A DNA stretch of 64,000 nt from Pseudomonas sp. DTU12.3. GTDB lineage: Bacteria > Pseudomonadota > Gammaproteobacteria > Pseudomonadales > Pseudomonadaceae. This document shows, in pieces, positions 1 to 10,300 of this stretch; positions within the stretch are counted from its first letter, which is position 1, and the number at the start of each line of letters is the position of its first letter. Under the pieces are notes generated by a model. The model made no database searches and had not been told where the DNA came from. It saw nothing but the letters and a program-made list of their open reading frames with translations. A program made the translations under genes and the position numbers. The stretch is taken from assembly GCF_004124275.1 (NCBI RefSeq), contig NZ_CP027218.1, positions 3,413,501 through 3,477,500 of the forward strand. The letters are read 5' to 3'.

Positions 1-1021
1 GTTCGTCGCATTGCAACGGCACGCCGGCGGCGATCTGCAGACCGTGGTTGGCAAATTTCTTGCCGTTTTTGATGTCGGCATCGTCGGTGTAGCTCACCAC
101 CACACCTGGGGCCTGAAAGCCTTCAGCGGCCACGCTTTTGAAACCCTTGCCGGTCAACATGGCGCGTACTTGATCGCCGAGAGCCTGTTGTGCGTCGCGA
201 ATCTTGTCGAAACCGTAGGCTTGCGTCTCCTTCATCACGTCGTTAAACCGCGCGAGGGAATCACTCGGCATGGTCGCGTGGTAGGCGTGGCCGCCCTGTT
301 CGTAGGCCTGCATGATTTGCAGCCACTTTTTCAGGTCGCAGGCGAAGCTACTGCTTTGCGTGTGTTCGATGCGCTCAAGGGCCAAAGGGCTGAACATCAC
401 CAGCGCGCAGCAAGGGGAGGCGCTCCAGCCTTTTTGCGGGGCGCTGATCAGCAGGTCGACGGCGCATTTGTGCATATCAACCCAAAGCGTGCCCGAGGCG
501 ATGCAGTCCAGCACGAACAGGCCACCCACTGCATGCACGGCGTCGCCGACGGCCCGCAGGTATTCGTCGGGCAGGATAATCCCGGAGGACGTTTCAACGT
601 GGGGAGCGAAGACAATTTTCGGCTTAAGCGCAGCGATGGCTGCCAGCACTTCGTCCAGCGGCGGTGGGGCATAGGCAGCCTGGTGACCGGCGTCGACGGG
701 GCGCGCTTTCAGCACCGTGGTGGCCGCCGGGATGTTGCCCATCTCAAGGATCTGGCTCCAGCGATAACTGAACCAGCCATTGCGTATCACCAGGCATTGC
801 TGGCCGGTCGCAAACTGCCGCGCCACCGCTTCCATGCCAAATGTGCCGCTACCCGGCACCACCGCAACCGCCTCGGCGTTGTAGACCTGTTTCAGGGTCT
901 GGGAAATATTCTTCATCACCGCTTGAAAGGACTGCGACATGTGGTTCAGCGAGCGGTCGGTGTAGACCACGGAGTACTCGACCAACCCCTCGGGATCGAT
1001 ACTGGGATAGAGCTTCGACAT
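1..1021 (-). CDS. Class V PLP aminotransferase (alanine-glyoxylate aminotransferase family), C-terminus cut off by window
   Basis: The reading frame starts at ATG 1021 (protein MSKLYPSIDPEG...) and stays open to base 1, so about 340 residues are visible and the C-terminus lies outside. The fold-type I PLP signature is present: an aspartate in LDCIASG near residue 172 and the Schiff-base lysine in SAPQKGW at residue 197. A GSGT segment near residue 58 and HVETSSG near 141 suit the serine-pyruvate/alanine-glyoxylate/aminoethylphosphonate transaminase group. The family moves an amino group between a small amino acid and glyoxylate or pyruvate in the cytoplasm. Substrate cannot be decided here. 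No neighbour on the same strand helps. Confidence 0.85.
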   Translation of the reverse strand, partial: MSKLYPSIDPEGLVEYSVVYTDRSLNHMSQSFQAVMKNISQTLKQVYNAEAVAVVPGSGTFGMEAVARQFATGQQCLVIRNGWFSYRWSQILEMGNIPAATTVLKARPVDAGHQAAYAPPPLDEVLAAIAALKPKIVFAPHVETSSGIILPDEYLRAVGDAVHAVGGLFVLDCIASGTLWVDMHKCAVDLLISAPQKGWSASPCCALVMFSPLALERIEHTQSSSFACDLKKWLQIMQAYEQGGHAYHATMPSDSLARFNDVMKETQAYGFDKIRDAQQALGDQVRAMLTGKGFKSVAAEGFQAPGVVVSYTDDADIKNGKKFANHGLQIAAGVPLQCDE

Positions 1022-1234
1022 GGCGTAATTCCTTTGGCAGAGATGTCAGTGGTATCGACCCTGCCTTAAGCGTTGGGAAATGACAAGATTGCTGGCACGG
1101 GTCAGCGTGCGTGCCAATCAAATGTCTGGTGCACAGACCAGAGGGATGGAAGTGTAGGCAAGGGCAGGGATGCGCTCATTGAATTTCATAAATGAGATAG
1201 AGTGCTCGTCATTCTCTCAATCGTTGTTTGAACA

Positions 1235-1846
1235 ATGAATCGTCCGCTGTTTGTTTCTCTGGATGGGCCAAAAGGCACCGGCAAAACCACACTGTTGGAA
1301 GCCGTTACCGCAGCATTAAGGTCAGAAAACCTGAAAGTCATCCGACTTTGCGAGAGAAAAAGCGATCCTTACAGGGGTGAAACCATGGCCCTTATCAACC
1401 AACTCGCGAGAAATCCGTCCCGGGATCTGGAGTGGGCTGTGTGTCAGCGACTTGCTGATAGCCGTAGCTGGATCTCGCGAAACGTTCTGCCTAAACAGCC
1501 GTTGGACAGCATTATCCTGATCGATCGCTGGTATCCGTCGGATGCTGCGTTTCGGCATACGGTGCCGTTTGCGGAGATTCTTCAGTTGAACCTGGACAGG
1601 AATGTGCGAGTGCCAGATCTGCATGTTGGCGTTGTTACCGCTGCGGATATTTCTTGGGCGAGAGCAACGGCACGCTCGCGGGGACTGGGCGGCACGGTGA
1701 TTCAGAAGCACGCTGAGCATGTCGCGTGTACCGAGATGTTTGAGCGCGCGGTTGCGGATCAGGGGTGGGTGTTGTGTCGTAATGAGGGAACGGTTGAGGA
1801 TGCTGTGACGCAGGTGGTTGCTGAGATTTATAAAGTGCTTGGGTGA
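1235..1846 (+). CDS. Thymidylate-kinase-like P-loop nucleoside/nucleotide kinase
   Basis: The 203-residue protein starts at ATG 1235 and carries a Walker A motif GPKGTGKTT at residues 11-19. A DRWYPSDAAFR segment near residues 98-108 matches the DR(Y/W) motif of the dTMP kinase fold. It is close in length to Tmk (about 210) but diverges from the housekeeping enzyme, which I would expect elsewhere in the genome beside holB. It is a single-gene unit with AT-richer flanks. It probably phosphorylates a nucleotide or a related small molecule; the substrate is unknown. Family call is firm, exact activity is inference. Confidence 0.7.
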   Translation: MNRPLFVSLDGPKGTGKTTLLEAVTAALRSENLKVIRLCERKSDPYRGETMALINQLARNPSRDLEWAVCQRLADSRSWISRNVLPKQPLDSIILIDRWYPSDAAFRHTVPFAEILQLNLDRNVRVPDLHVGVVTAADISWARATARSRGLGGTVIQKHAEHVACTEMFERAVADQGWVLCRNEGTVEDAVTQVVAEIYKVLG

Positions 1847-2028
1847 TTGTCGAGATGGAGACTGAGTTGTTGTAAGCGTGCGTAGCCTAATACATTATTT
1901 AACATAATATACATTACACGTAACAACGTATTTCAAGATGAGCCCTGTGCCTCAGAACATTTCAATCTCCAGCATCACGCCAAAGCCTCTTATCCCAACA
2001 CCAAGTGCTTCCTTCAAATCCATCCCCC

Positions 2029-2544
2029 TCAACCATCACCACGCGTCAACTTTTCAATCAGCGCTCGATGCTGTGGAAACTGCGCCGTGAGTTTCTCTCG
2101 ATCGCCCATCTCCATATCTGCAAAATCAAAACCGGGTGAAACTGCCTCGCTGATCAATCCAAATCCATTTGAGCCGTCCAGCAGTCGCGAAGCTTTCCAG
2201 ATTCCGCCAGGCACGTGTAATTGCAGATGTTGGCCAGCCAGGACGTCGCTGCCCATGACCAACGTTTGCAATGAGCCGTCAGCGTGAATCAGGTTGTATT
2301 CGATGGCGTCGCCCAAATGAAAATAATGCAGGATGTCCGAGCGATTGAAATGGAATTGGCCCACTGGTGATTGTTCTGTCAGCAGGTAATAAATCGAGGT
2401 CATCAGGTAGCGTGGACCGCCGGCGGTTTCCAGGCTGTCGCGATGGTCGGATTGGTAGGTTCGGCGAAAATAGCCGCCTTCGACATGAGGCTCAAGATTC
2501 AGCGCAGTAATCACGTCCTGCGCGCTGGCTTTAGCTTTAATCAT
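2029..2544 (-). CDS. Cupin-fold DUF985 protein
   Basis: This 171-residue protein has the DUF985/Cupin_5 pattern: HVEGGYFRRTYQS near residue 20, GGPRYLMTSIYYLL near 42, FHFNRSDILHYFHLGD near 64 and the C-terminal GLISEAVSPGFDFADMEMG. The histidines around residues 64-75 sit where cupins often bind a metal or sugar ligand. The start at 2544 has a good GGAG ribosome site. The gene is monocistronic, and a perfect 12-bp palindrome lies 36-65 bases upstream of the start. No enzymatic activity is established for most members. Confidence 0.85.
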   Translation of the reverse strand: MIKAKASAQDVITALNLEPHVEGGYFRRTYQSDHRDSLETAGGPRYLMTSIYYLLTEQSPVGQFHFNRSDILHYFHLGDAIEYNLIHADGSLQTLVMGSDVLAGQHLQLHVPGGIWKASRLLDGSNGFGLISEAVSPGFDFADMEMGDREKLTAQFPQHRALIEKLTRGDG

Positions 2545-2579
2545 GACCTACTCCATTGTTTTTATTGAATATTATTGAT

Positions 2580-2609
2580 AGCTCTACTAAACGGTCATTT
2601 AGTAGAGCT
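2580..2609. repeat. Perfect 12-bp inverted repeat upstream of the cupin gene
   Basis: The arms AGCTCTACTAAA (2580-2591) and TTTAGTAGAGCT (2598-2609) surround a 6-base centre, CGGTCA. The palindrome ends 36 bases upstream of the cupin start. It has no T-run on either side, so a terminator is less likely than an operator for a dimeric (for example TetR-type) repressor. Confidence 0.5.
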
Positions 2610-2906
2610 AGCAATCAGCCTCGCCTCAACACACAAACAATGCCCCATCCCGTGCCTTGATTAAAGGGCAAACGTAGGACCCGGCAATCCGCTACACGTT
2701 GATTCCCCTGCGTCCGAACGCCACAGCAAACAGCTCTTGGCAAATCCGCCGATGGTCGATCACTGAGCGGCGAGCCTGCGCCGCAGTGAAACGCACTGAG
2801 ATCCACGCCAGTCTGCGCTCGGCGCAGACACGCTCACCTACCCGGCAGCAATCTGACGGACGTGCGTCGCCAGCTCCGCCTCCCCTCGCCCTGCCCGAAC
2901 GCCCGT
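2610..2906. other. Non-coding gap, no gene supported
   Basis: About 300 bases between the cupin gene and the AraC regulator. Short frames exist on both strands (for example 2699-2923 +) but lack ribosome sites and family resemblance, and they are rich in Arg, Ser and Pro as expected of chance frames in GC-rich DNA. It could hold a degraded gene end. I see no repeat or clear terminator. Confidence 0.4.
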
Positions 2907-3821
2907 CTATCCGCGGATCATGACCGACCGTTTCAGCGTCTCGCTGGGCAACTCGTTGAACAGCGCCCGGTAGCTGCTGGAAAACCGCCCCAGATGCCAG
3001 AACGACCAGTGCATGGCCACTTCGGCGACGGTGGTTTCGGTGGGCTGGCGTTTGAGCAGTTCGCGGTGTGCGCTGTTCAATCGGCGCAGGCGCAACCAGT
3101 GGCTCGGCGTCATGCCGGTATACGCCTTGAACGCTTGCTGCAACTGCCGCAGCGACACCCGCGCCACGTGCGAAAGCTCCATCAGATTGACGGTCTCTTC
3201 AGGCGAATCCGCAGCCCATTCAGCAACGCGCTTCATGATGATGCGCTCCTCGGTCCTGCGCTGTAACCCGCCGCCGTCCAGGCACACGCGCGCGTTGTCG
3301 AGGATGAACAGACAGTCGTCCAGCAGCTGTCGAGTCAAACCATCTTTATCAAGTGGATCAACGGCTTGCGACAACTTCGTGAGAGTCGAGCTTAACCAGC
3401 GAGTAAACAAGGCGTTCTGTCCGCAATTGAGCTGGGTCATGAACAAGCCTTCGAGCTTTGCCACATCCAGACCCTGCTGGCGGACAAATTCGGCGCCGAA
3501 CACCACGGCGATTTCCTGGTAGTTCTCCGGGGTGATCCAGATGTTGCGGCTCTCTTCATTAAGCAGATAAAGCGCGTTGTCGCTGCGATCAAAACAGAAC
3601 GCCAAGGCACCCGATGGCGCACTGAAATTCTGCTCGACCCGGGTGTTCATCTGCTCTTCGTAAATCTCGACGCCCTGCAGGTCCAGATAGCGGATCTGCC
3701 CGGCGAAATGCCCCGGCGACATCTGCTGGTAATGCTGGACCCAGCCAGGTGTCACACGGACTTGCTCAGCCACATCGGCGGTGTTGAACGCTTGAACCTG
3801 GAGCGGATTGCACGTTGTCAT
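2907..3821 (-). CDS. AraC-family regulator (EutR-like) of the putrescine genes
   Basis: The 304-residue protein starts at ATG 3821 (MTTCNPLQVQAFNT). The frame stays open far upstream but there it is antisense to the glutamine-synthetase-like gene, so the downstream ATG is preferred. The N-terminal 190 residues are a poorly conserved sensor domain. The last 100 residues form the double helix-turn-helix, with VNLMELSHVARVSLRQLQQAFKAYTG and TTVAEVAMHWSFWHLGRFSSSYRALF. It resembles EutR-type regulators. It is divergent from puuA, sharing a 162-base promoter region with a dyad and direct repeats, so it probably activates the polyamine operon or itself. The target is inferred from position. Confidence 0.8.
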   Translation of the reverse strand: MTTCNPLQVQAFNTADVAEQVRVTPGWVQHYQQMSPGHFAGQIRYLDLQGVEIYEEQMNTRVEQNFSAPSGALAFCFDRSDNALYLLNEESRNIWITPENYQEIAVVFGAEFVRQQGLDVAKLEGLFMTQLNCGQNALFTRWLSSTLTKLSQAVDPLDKDGLTRQLLDDCLFILDNARVCLDGGGLQRRTEERIIMKRVAEWAADSPEETVNLMELSHVARVSLRQLQQAFKAYTGMTPSHWLRLRRLNSAHRELLKRQPTETTVAEVAMHWSFWHLGRFSSSYRALFNELPSETLKRSVMIRG

Positions 3822-3832
3822 GGGGTGACCTT

Positions 3833-3859
3833 GCGCACTCTTTTGGTGCGCTTTGGTGC
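3833..3859. promoter_or_regulatory. Dyad and direct repeats in the regulator/puuA divergent promoter
   Basis: GCGCAC (3833-3838) and GTGCGC (3846-3851) form a 6-bp dyad with 7 bases between. The octamer TTTGGTGC is repeated exactly at 3842 and 3852, a 10-bp spacing that puts both copies on one helix face. This arrangement suits an AraC-type or NtrC-like activator. No matching sigma54 promoter was found downstream. Confidence 0.35.
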
Positions 3860-3983
3860 TGCTTAAAGTGGATAGATGGAACTGCAAGGCTCGCCCAAGA
3901 TAGTCGTCAACGCGCCACAGGGGAAGGGGCGGAAGATGAAACCCGCCCTCCCCGGCGTCTATAAAACCAATAACGAGGTCTTT

Positions 3984-5342
3984 ATGAATGCCCCTTTCGA
4001 TCAGCTGTTCACGTGGCTGAAAGATCACAAGATTACCGAAGTCGAATGTGTGGTCAGCGACCTGACCGGCATTGCCCGAGGCAAGATCGCACCGACCAAC
4101 AAGTTCCTGCATGAGCGAGGCATGCGCCTGCCGGAAAGTGTGCTGCTGCAAACGGTAACCGGGGATTTTGTCGACGACGACATCTACTACGACCTGCTCG
4201 ATCCTGCCGACATCGACATGGTCTGCAAGCCAGTGGCTGACGCGGTCTACGTGATTCCATGGGCGATCGAACCGACCGCCATCGTCATCCACGACACCTT
4301 CGACAAGTTCGGCAACCCGATCGAACTGTCGCCGCGCAACGTCCTCAAGAAAGTCTTGCAGCTCTACACCGACAAGGGCTGGAAGCCGATCGTTGCGCCG
4401 GAAATGGAGTTCTACCTGACCCAGCGCTGCGAAGACCCGGACTTGCCGCTCAAAGCACCGCTGGGGCGTTCGGGCCGCGCGGAAAGCGGTCGGCAATCGT
4501 TCTCCATCGATGCCGCCAACGAATTCGATCCGCTGTTCGAAGACGTCTACGACTGGTGCGAACTGCAAGGTCTGGATCTCGACACCTTGATCCACGAAGA
4601 CGGACCGGCGCAGATGGAAATCAACTTCCGTCACGGCGACGCGCTGGACCTGGCTGACCAGATCACCGTGTTCAAACGCACCATGCGTGAGGCCGCGCTC
4701 AAGCACAACGTTGCCGCGACGTTCATGGCCAAGCCGATCGGCGATGAACCGGGCAGCGCCATGCACATTCACCAGAGCGTGGTGGACATCGCCACCGGCA
4801 AGCCGATCTTCGCCAACGCCGACGGGCAGATGAGCGAGTTGTTCCTGCATTACATCGGCGGTTTGCAGAAATACATCCCGAAAGTGCTGCCGATGTTCGC
4901 GCCGAACGTCAACTCGTTCCGCCGCTTCCTGCCGGACACATCAGCGCCAGTCAACGTCGAATGGGGCGAAGAAAACCGCACCGTCGGCCTGCGTGTGCCG
5001 ACTTCCAGCCCGGAAGCCATGCGCGTCGAAAACCGCTTGCCGGGCGCCGATGCCAACCCGTATCTGGCGATTGCCGCGAGCCTGCTCTGCGGTTACATCG
5101 GCATGGTTGACGGCATCGAGCCAAGCGCTGCGGTACAAGGCCGCGCCTACGAACGCCGCAACCTGCGTTTGCCGATCACCATCGAAGAAGCGCTGACGCA
5201 GATGGAAGAGTGCGAGACCGTCGCGCACTACCTCGGCGACAAGTTCGTGCGTGGCTACGTCGCAGTGAAGCGCGCCGAGCATGAGAACTTCAAGCGCGTG
5301 ATCAGCTCGTGGGAGCGTGAGTTCCTGATGATGAGCGTCTAA
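3984..5342 (+). CDS. puuA: Gamma-glutamylputrescine synthetase (glutamine synthetase family)
   Basis: The protein of 452 residues ligates glutamate to putrescine (or a related amine) using ATP, the first step of the gamma-glutamylated polyamine route. The start at ATG 3984 follows GAGG and gives the usual length; an in-frame ATG at 3876 lacks a ribosome site. Glutamine synthetase motifs are visible: APEMEFYL at about 138-145, PAQMEINF near 210, GSAMHIHQS near 255, the NRTVGLR ATP-site arginine region near 336 and RLPGADANPYL near 350. It lacks the adenylylation-loop tyrosine context of GlnA. A potF-like and a puuB-like gene follow. Pseudomonads carry several paralogues, so the exact amine is uncertain. 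Confidence 0.85.
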   Translation: MNAPFDQLFTWLKDHKITEVECVVSDLTGIARGKIAPTNKFLHERGMRLPESVLLQTVTGDFVDDDIYYDLLDPADIDMVCKPVADAVYVIPWAIEPTAIVIHDTFDKFGNPIELSPRNVLKKVLQLYTDKGWKPIVAPEMEFYLTQRCEDPDLPLKAPLGRSGRAESGRQSFSIDAANEFDPLFEDVYDWCELQGLDLDTLIHEDGPAQMEINFRHGDALDLADQITVFKRTMREAALKHNVAATFMAKPIGDEPGSAMHIHQSVVDIATGKPIFANADGQMSELFLHYIGGLQKYIPKVLPMFAPNVNSFRRFLPDTSAPVNVEWGEENRTVGLRVPTSSPEAMRVENRLPGADANPYLAIAASLLCGYIGMVDGIEPSAAVQGRAYERRNLRLPITIEEALTQMEECETVAHYLGDKFVRGYVAVKRAEHENFKRVISSWEREFLMMSV

Positions 5343-5361
5343 CCCCAAATCTGCACAAATC

Positions 5362-7888
<2,527 letters not shown>

Positions 7889-7899
7889 CCGCAACCCCC

Positions 7900-7955
7900 T
7901 GTAGGAGCTACCGCAGGCTGCGATGATCGTTCCCACGCTCCGCGTGGGAACGATC
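7900..7955. terminator. Half REP element plus strong hairpin between puuB and pqiB
   Basis: A single left-half copy of the TGTAGGAGCT REP family (7900-7924) runs into a perfect 14-bp stem, GATCGTTCCCACGC (7925-7938) and GCGTGGGAACGATC (7942-7955), with a 3-base loop. No T-run follows, but the hairpin is strong enough to stop or protect the puu transcript. The same hairpin core recurs inside the repeat at 31455. Confidence 0.55.
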
Positions 7956-8076
7956 AATACAGGGAAATCGGGGTGCATGCGCTATACGGATTTGCTCTAT
8001 CGCCAAGCACTTCTATATTGATGAGGTGCTTTTGCGTTCCTGACGCTCAGTGCCCAATCAATCGAGGAGGACATGG

Positions 8077-9732
8077 ATGAAGTCGTCAGCCACCGACGAG
8101 CCGCGAGCACCAGGCCAAGCCCCAGTCAAAACCCGCCGTTTCGGCATTTCGCTCGTGTGGATCGTGCCGATCATTGCCGTGCTCGTGGGTATCTCGCTGG
8201 TGGTGCACAACATCCTCCAGGAAGGCCCGACCATCGTTGTCACGTTCAAGACCGGCAGCGGTCTGACGGCGAACAAGACCGAGGTCAAATACCGCAACGT
8301 CGTGGTGGGCCAGGTCACCGACGTTGAGTTGAGCGACGACCAGAAAAGCGTCAACGCGACGATCAAACTGGCCAAGCAGGCAGAAACCTTTACCCGCGAA
8401 GACTCGCAGTTCTGGGTTGTGCGCCCGCGCATCGGTGCTGGCGGCGTTTCCGGTATCGATACCCTGCTCTCCGGTGACTACATTGGCGCGGACATCGGCC
8501 AGGCGAATGGCCGCGCGAAACACTTCAACGGCCTCGAAAACCCGCCACCGATCACTTACGGCGAACCCGGCAAGCGCTTCATGTTGCATGCCTCGGACCT
8601 CGGTTCGCTGGACATCGGCTCGCCGGTCTACTATCGCAAGATTCCGGTCGGCCAGGTCGTCACCTACGCCCTTGATCCGGACGGTAAAGGCGTGAATATC
8701 GAAGTGTTCATCCATTCGCCGAACGATGCCTTCGTCACGGAAAACACCCGTTTCTGGAACGCCAGCGGCATCGACGTCAACGTCGGCGCCAACGGTTTTG
8801 CGGTGAAGACCGAATCGCTCTCGACGTTACTGATCGGTGGCATCGCCTTCCGCGCCCCGGATTACAGCCCCAACGACGTTGCCGCCGCCGATGACAAGGA
8901 CTTTGACCTGTTCGCCGACCAGACCACCGCCCTCGCCCCGCCCAACGGCAAGGCGCAATACCTCAGTCTGCGTTTCGATCAATCGCTGCGTGGGTTGAAA
9001 GTTGATGCACCGGTGGAATTCCTCGGCATGGAAATCGGCCGCGTGGTGGCGATCAATCTGGATTTCGACGCAAAAAAACGCAGCTTCCCGCTCAATGTCG
9101 GCATCGTCATTTATCCGCAGCGGCTCGGTATGGCGTACGGCAAGATGCTCACGGCGTTCAAACATGATCCCAATGATGAAGCCGCCGGCATTCGCCTGAT
9201 CGGCACCTTCATCGACAACGGTCTGCGCGCCCAGGCCCGCAGTGGCAACCTGCTGACCGGGCAATTGTACGTCGCCCTGGATTTTTTCCCGAAAGCCGAG
9301 AAAGTCGCTTTCGACCCGACCGCTCGGCCGGTGGTCATTCCAACGGTGCCGGGTAGCCTCGAACAGTTGCAGGAGAAACTCGAGGCGGTGGTCGACAAAC
9401 TCAACAAGCTGCCGGTGGATCGCATCGCCAGCAACCTCGACAGCAATCTGGTCGAACTGCGCAAAGGCCTCGCTCAGTTCAACGCGAAGACCTTGCCGGG
9501 CGTGCAGAACACCCTCGCCGATGTCAGCAAGACCTTGCAGTCCGCCAGTTCGACCCTGGCCGAAGATTCACCGCAGCGCGAGAAACTCACCGAGACCCTC
9601 GACGAACTCGGGCGCATGTCGCGCTCGCTGCGTGAACTGTCGGATTACCTCGGTCGCCATCCGGAATCGCTGATTCGCGGCCGGCCAGACAACGCGGCGC
9701 CACTGGACCTGAAAGGACCGCCACGCAATTGA
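8077..9732 (+). CDS. pqiB: Intermembrane transport protein PqiB (three MCE domains)
   Basis: The 551-residue protein has one N-terminal membrane helix (about residues 22-46, FGISLVWIVPIIAVLVGISLVV) and then three MCE/MlaD domains, recognisable by VTFKTGSGLTANKTEVKYRNVVVGQV, FMLHASDLGSLDIGSPVYYRKIPVGQV and LSLRFDQSLRGLKVDAPVEFLGMEIGRV. The C-terminal part, after about residue 430, is a heptad-like helix. In E. coli PqiB forms a periplasm-spanning tube for lipid traffic between membranes. ATG 8077 is preferred over 8073 because it keeps the frame and sits 6 bases from GGAGG. pqiC follows, but no pqiA precedes. Confidence 0.9.
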   Translation: MKSSATDEPRAPGQAPVKTRRFGISLVWIVPIIAVLVGISLVVHNILQEGPTIVVTFKTGSGLTANKTEVKYRNVVVGQVTDVELSDDQKSVNATIKLAKQAETFTREDSQFWVVRPRIGAGGVSGIDTLLSGDYIGADIGQANGRAKHFNGLENPPPITYGEPGKRFMLHASDLGSLDIGSPVYYRKIPVGQVVTYALDPDGKGVNIEVFIHSPNDAFVTENTRFWNASGIDVNVGANGFAVKTESLSTLLIGGIAFRAPDYSPNDVAAADDKDFDLFADQTTALAPPNGKAQYLSLRFDQSLRGLKVDAPVEFLGMEIGRVVAINLDFDAKKRSFPLNVGIVIYPQRLGMAYGKMLTAFKHDPNDEAAGIRLIGTFIDNGLRAQARSGNLLTGQLYVALDFFPKAEKVAFDPTARPVVIPTVPGSLEQLQEKLEAVVDKLNKLPVDRIASNLDSNLVELRKGLAQFNAKTLPGVQNTLADVSKTLQSASSTLAEDSPQREKLTETLDELGRMSRSLRELSDYLGRHPESLIRGRPDNAAPLDLKGPPRN

Positions 9733-9748
9733 GCACAGGAGCTACCCC

Positions 9749-10300
9749 ATGGCTTTACCGCTGAAGATCACCGTGCTCGCTGCGTTCATGTTGCTGGGCG
9801 CCTGCCGCAGCGACCCGATCAGCTTTCACACGCTGACCCCGGTGCAACTGGGCAGCACCCGCGCCGGGGTGCAAATCCCGATTGAAGGCATCAGCGTGCC
9901 GCCGCAGGTCGACCGCCCGCAAATCGTCATTCGCCAGGGCAACAGTGGCCTGGCGATTCTTGAAACCCAATGGTGGGGCGCGAGTCTGGCGGATGAATTG
10001 CGCAGTGCGTTGACCGATCAATTGAATAACAGCAGCGGTCGCGGCAACGTCTCGGTGCGCATCGATGTCCAGCGCTTCGACTCGATTCCCGGCCAGTACG
10101 CGCTGATTGATGCCAAATGGCGGCTGCGCCCGCTGGGCGATACCGACAGCGAACTGGTCACGTGCCGTTCGACCTTGCAGACGCCGTCGGGGCCGAGCAT
10201 CGATGAACTGGTGACGGCTCAGCAGAACAACGTCAAACGACTCGCGGCGCTGATCAGTCAGGCCGCCGGTAATCCGCGCGCTTGCCCGCCCTCCTCCTGA
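9749..10300 (+). CDS. pqiC: PqiC-type outer-membrane lipoprotein (ABC-type transport auxiliary)
   Basis: This 183-residue protein begins with a lipoprotein signal whose lipobox LLGAC places the lipidated cysteine at residue 19. The rest matches the PqiC/DUF330 family: YHTL-like FHTLTPVQLG, IPIEGISVPPQVDRPQIVIRQG, and WWGASLADELRSALTDQL. PqiC anchors the PqiB needle at the outer membrane. It starts 16 bases after pqiB with an AGGAG site. Its 3' end overlaps that of the convergent histidine kinase gene by 43 bases. Confidence 0.88.
   Translation: MALPLKITVLAAFMLLGACRSDPISFHTLTPVQLGSTRAGVQIPIEGISVPPQVDRPQIVIRQGNSGLAILETQWWGASLADELRSALTDQLNNSSGRGNVSVRIDVQRFDSIPGQYALIDAKWRLRPLGDTDSELVTCRSTLQTPSGPSIDELVTAQQNNVKRLAALISQAAGNPRACPPSS

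Noticed and set aside
2699..2923. 74-residue frame between the cupin and AraC genes
   Set aside because: No start signal or recognised domain; Arg/Ser/Pro-rich as in chance frames.
3822..4850. N-terminal extension of the AraC regulator frame
   Set aside because: The extra 343 residues are antisense to puuA and do not resemble a regulator domain; ATG 3821 gives a normal length.
8042..8076. ATG 8073 as start of pqiB
   Set aside because: It is in another frame (MDEVVSHRR...) that lacks PqiB sequence; ATG 8077 is in frame.
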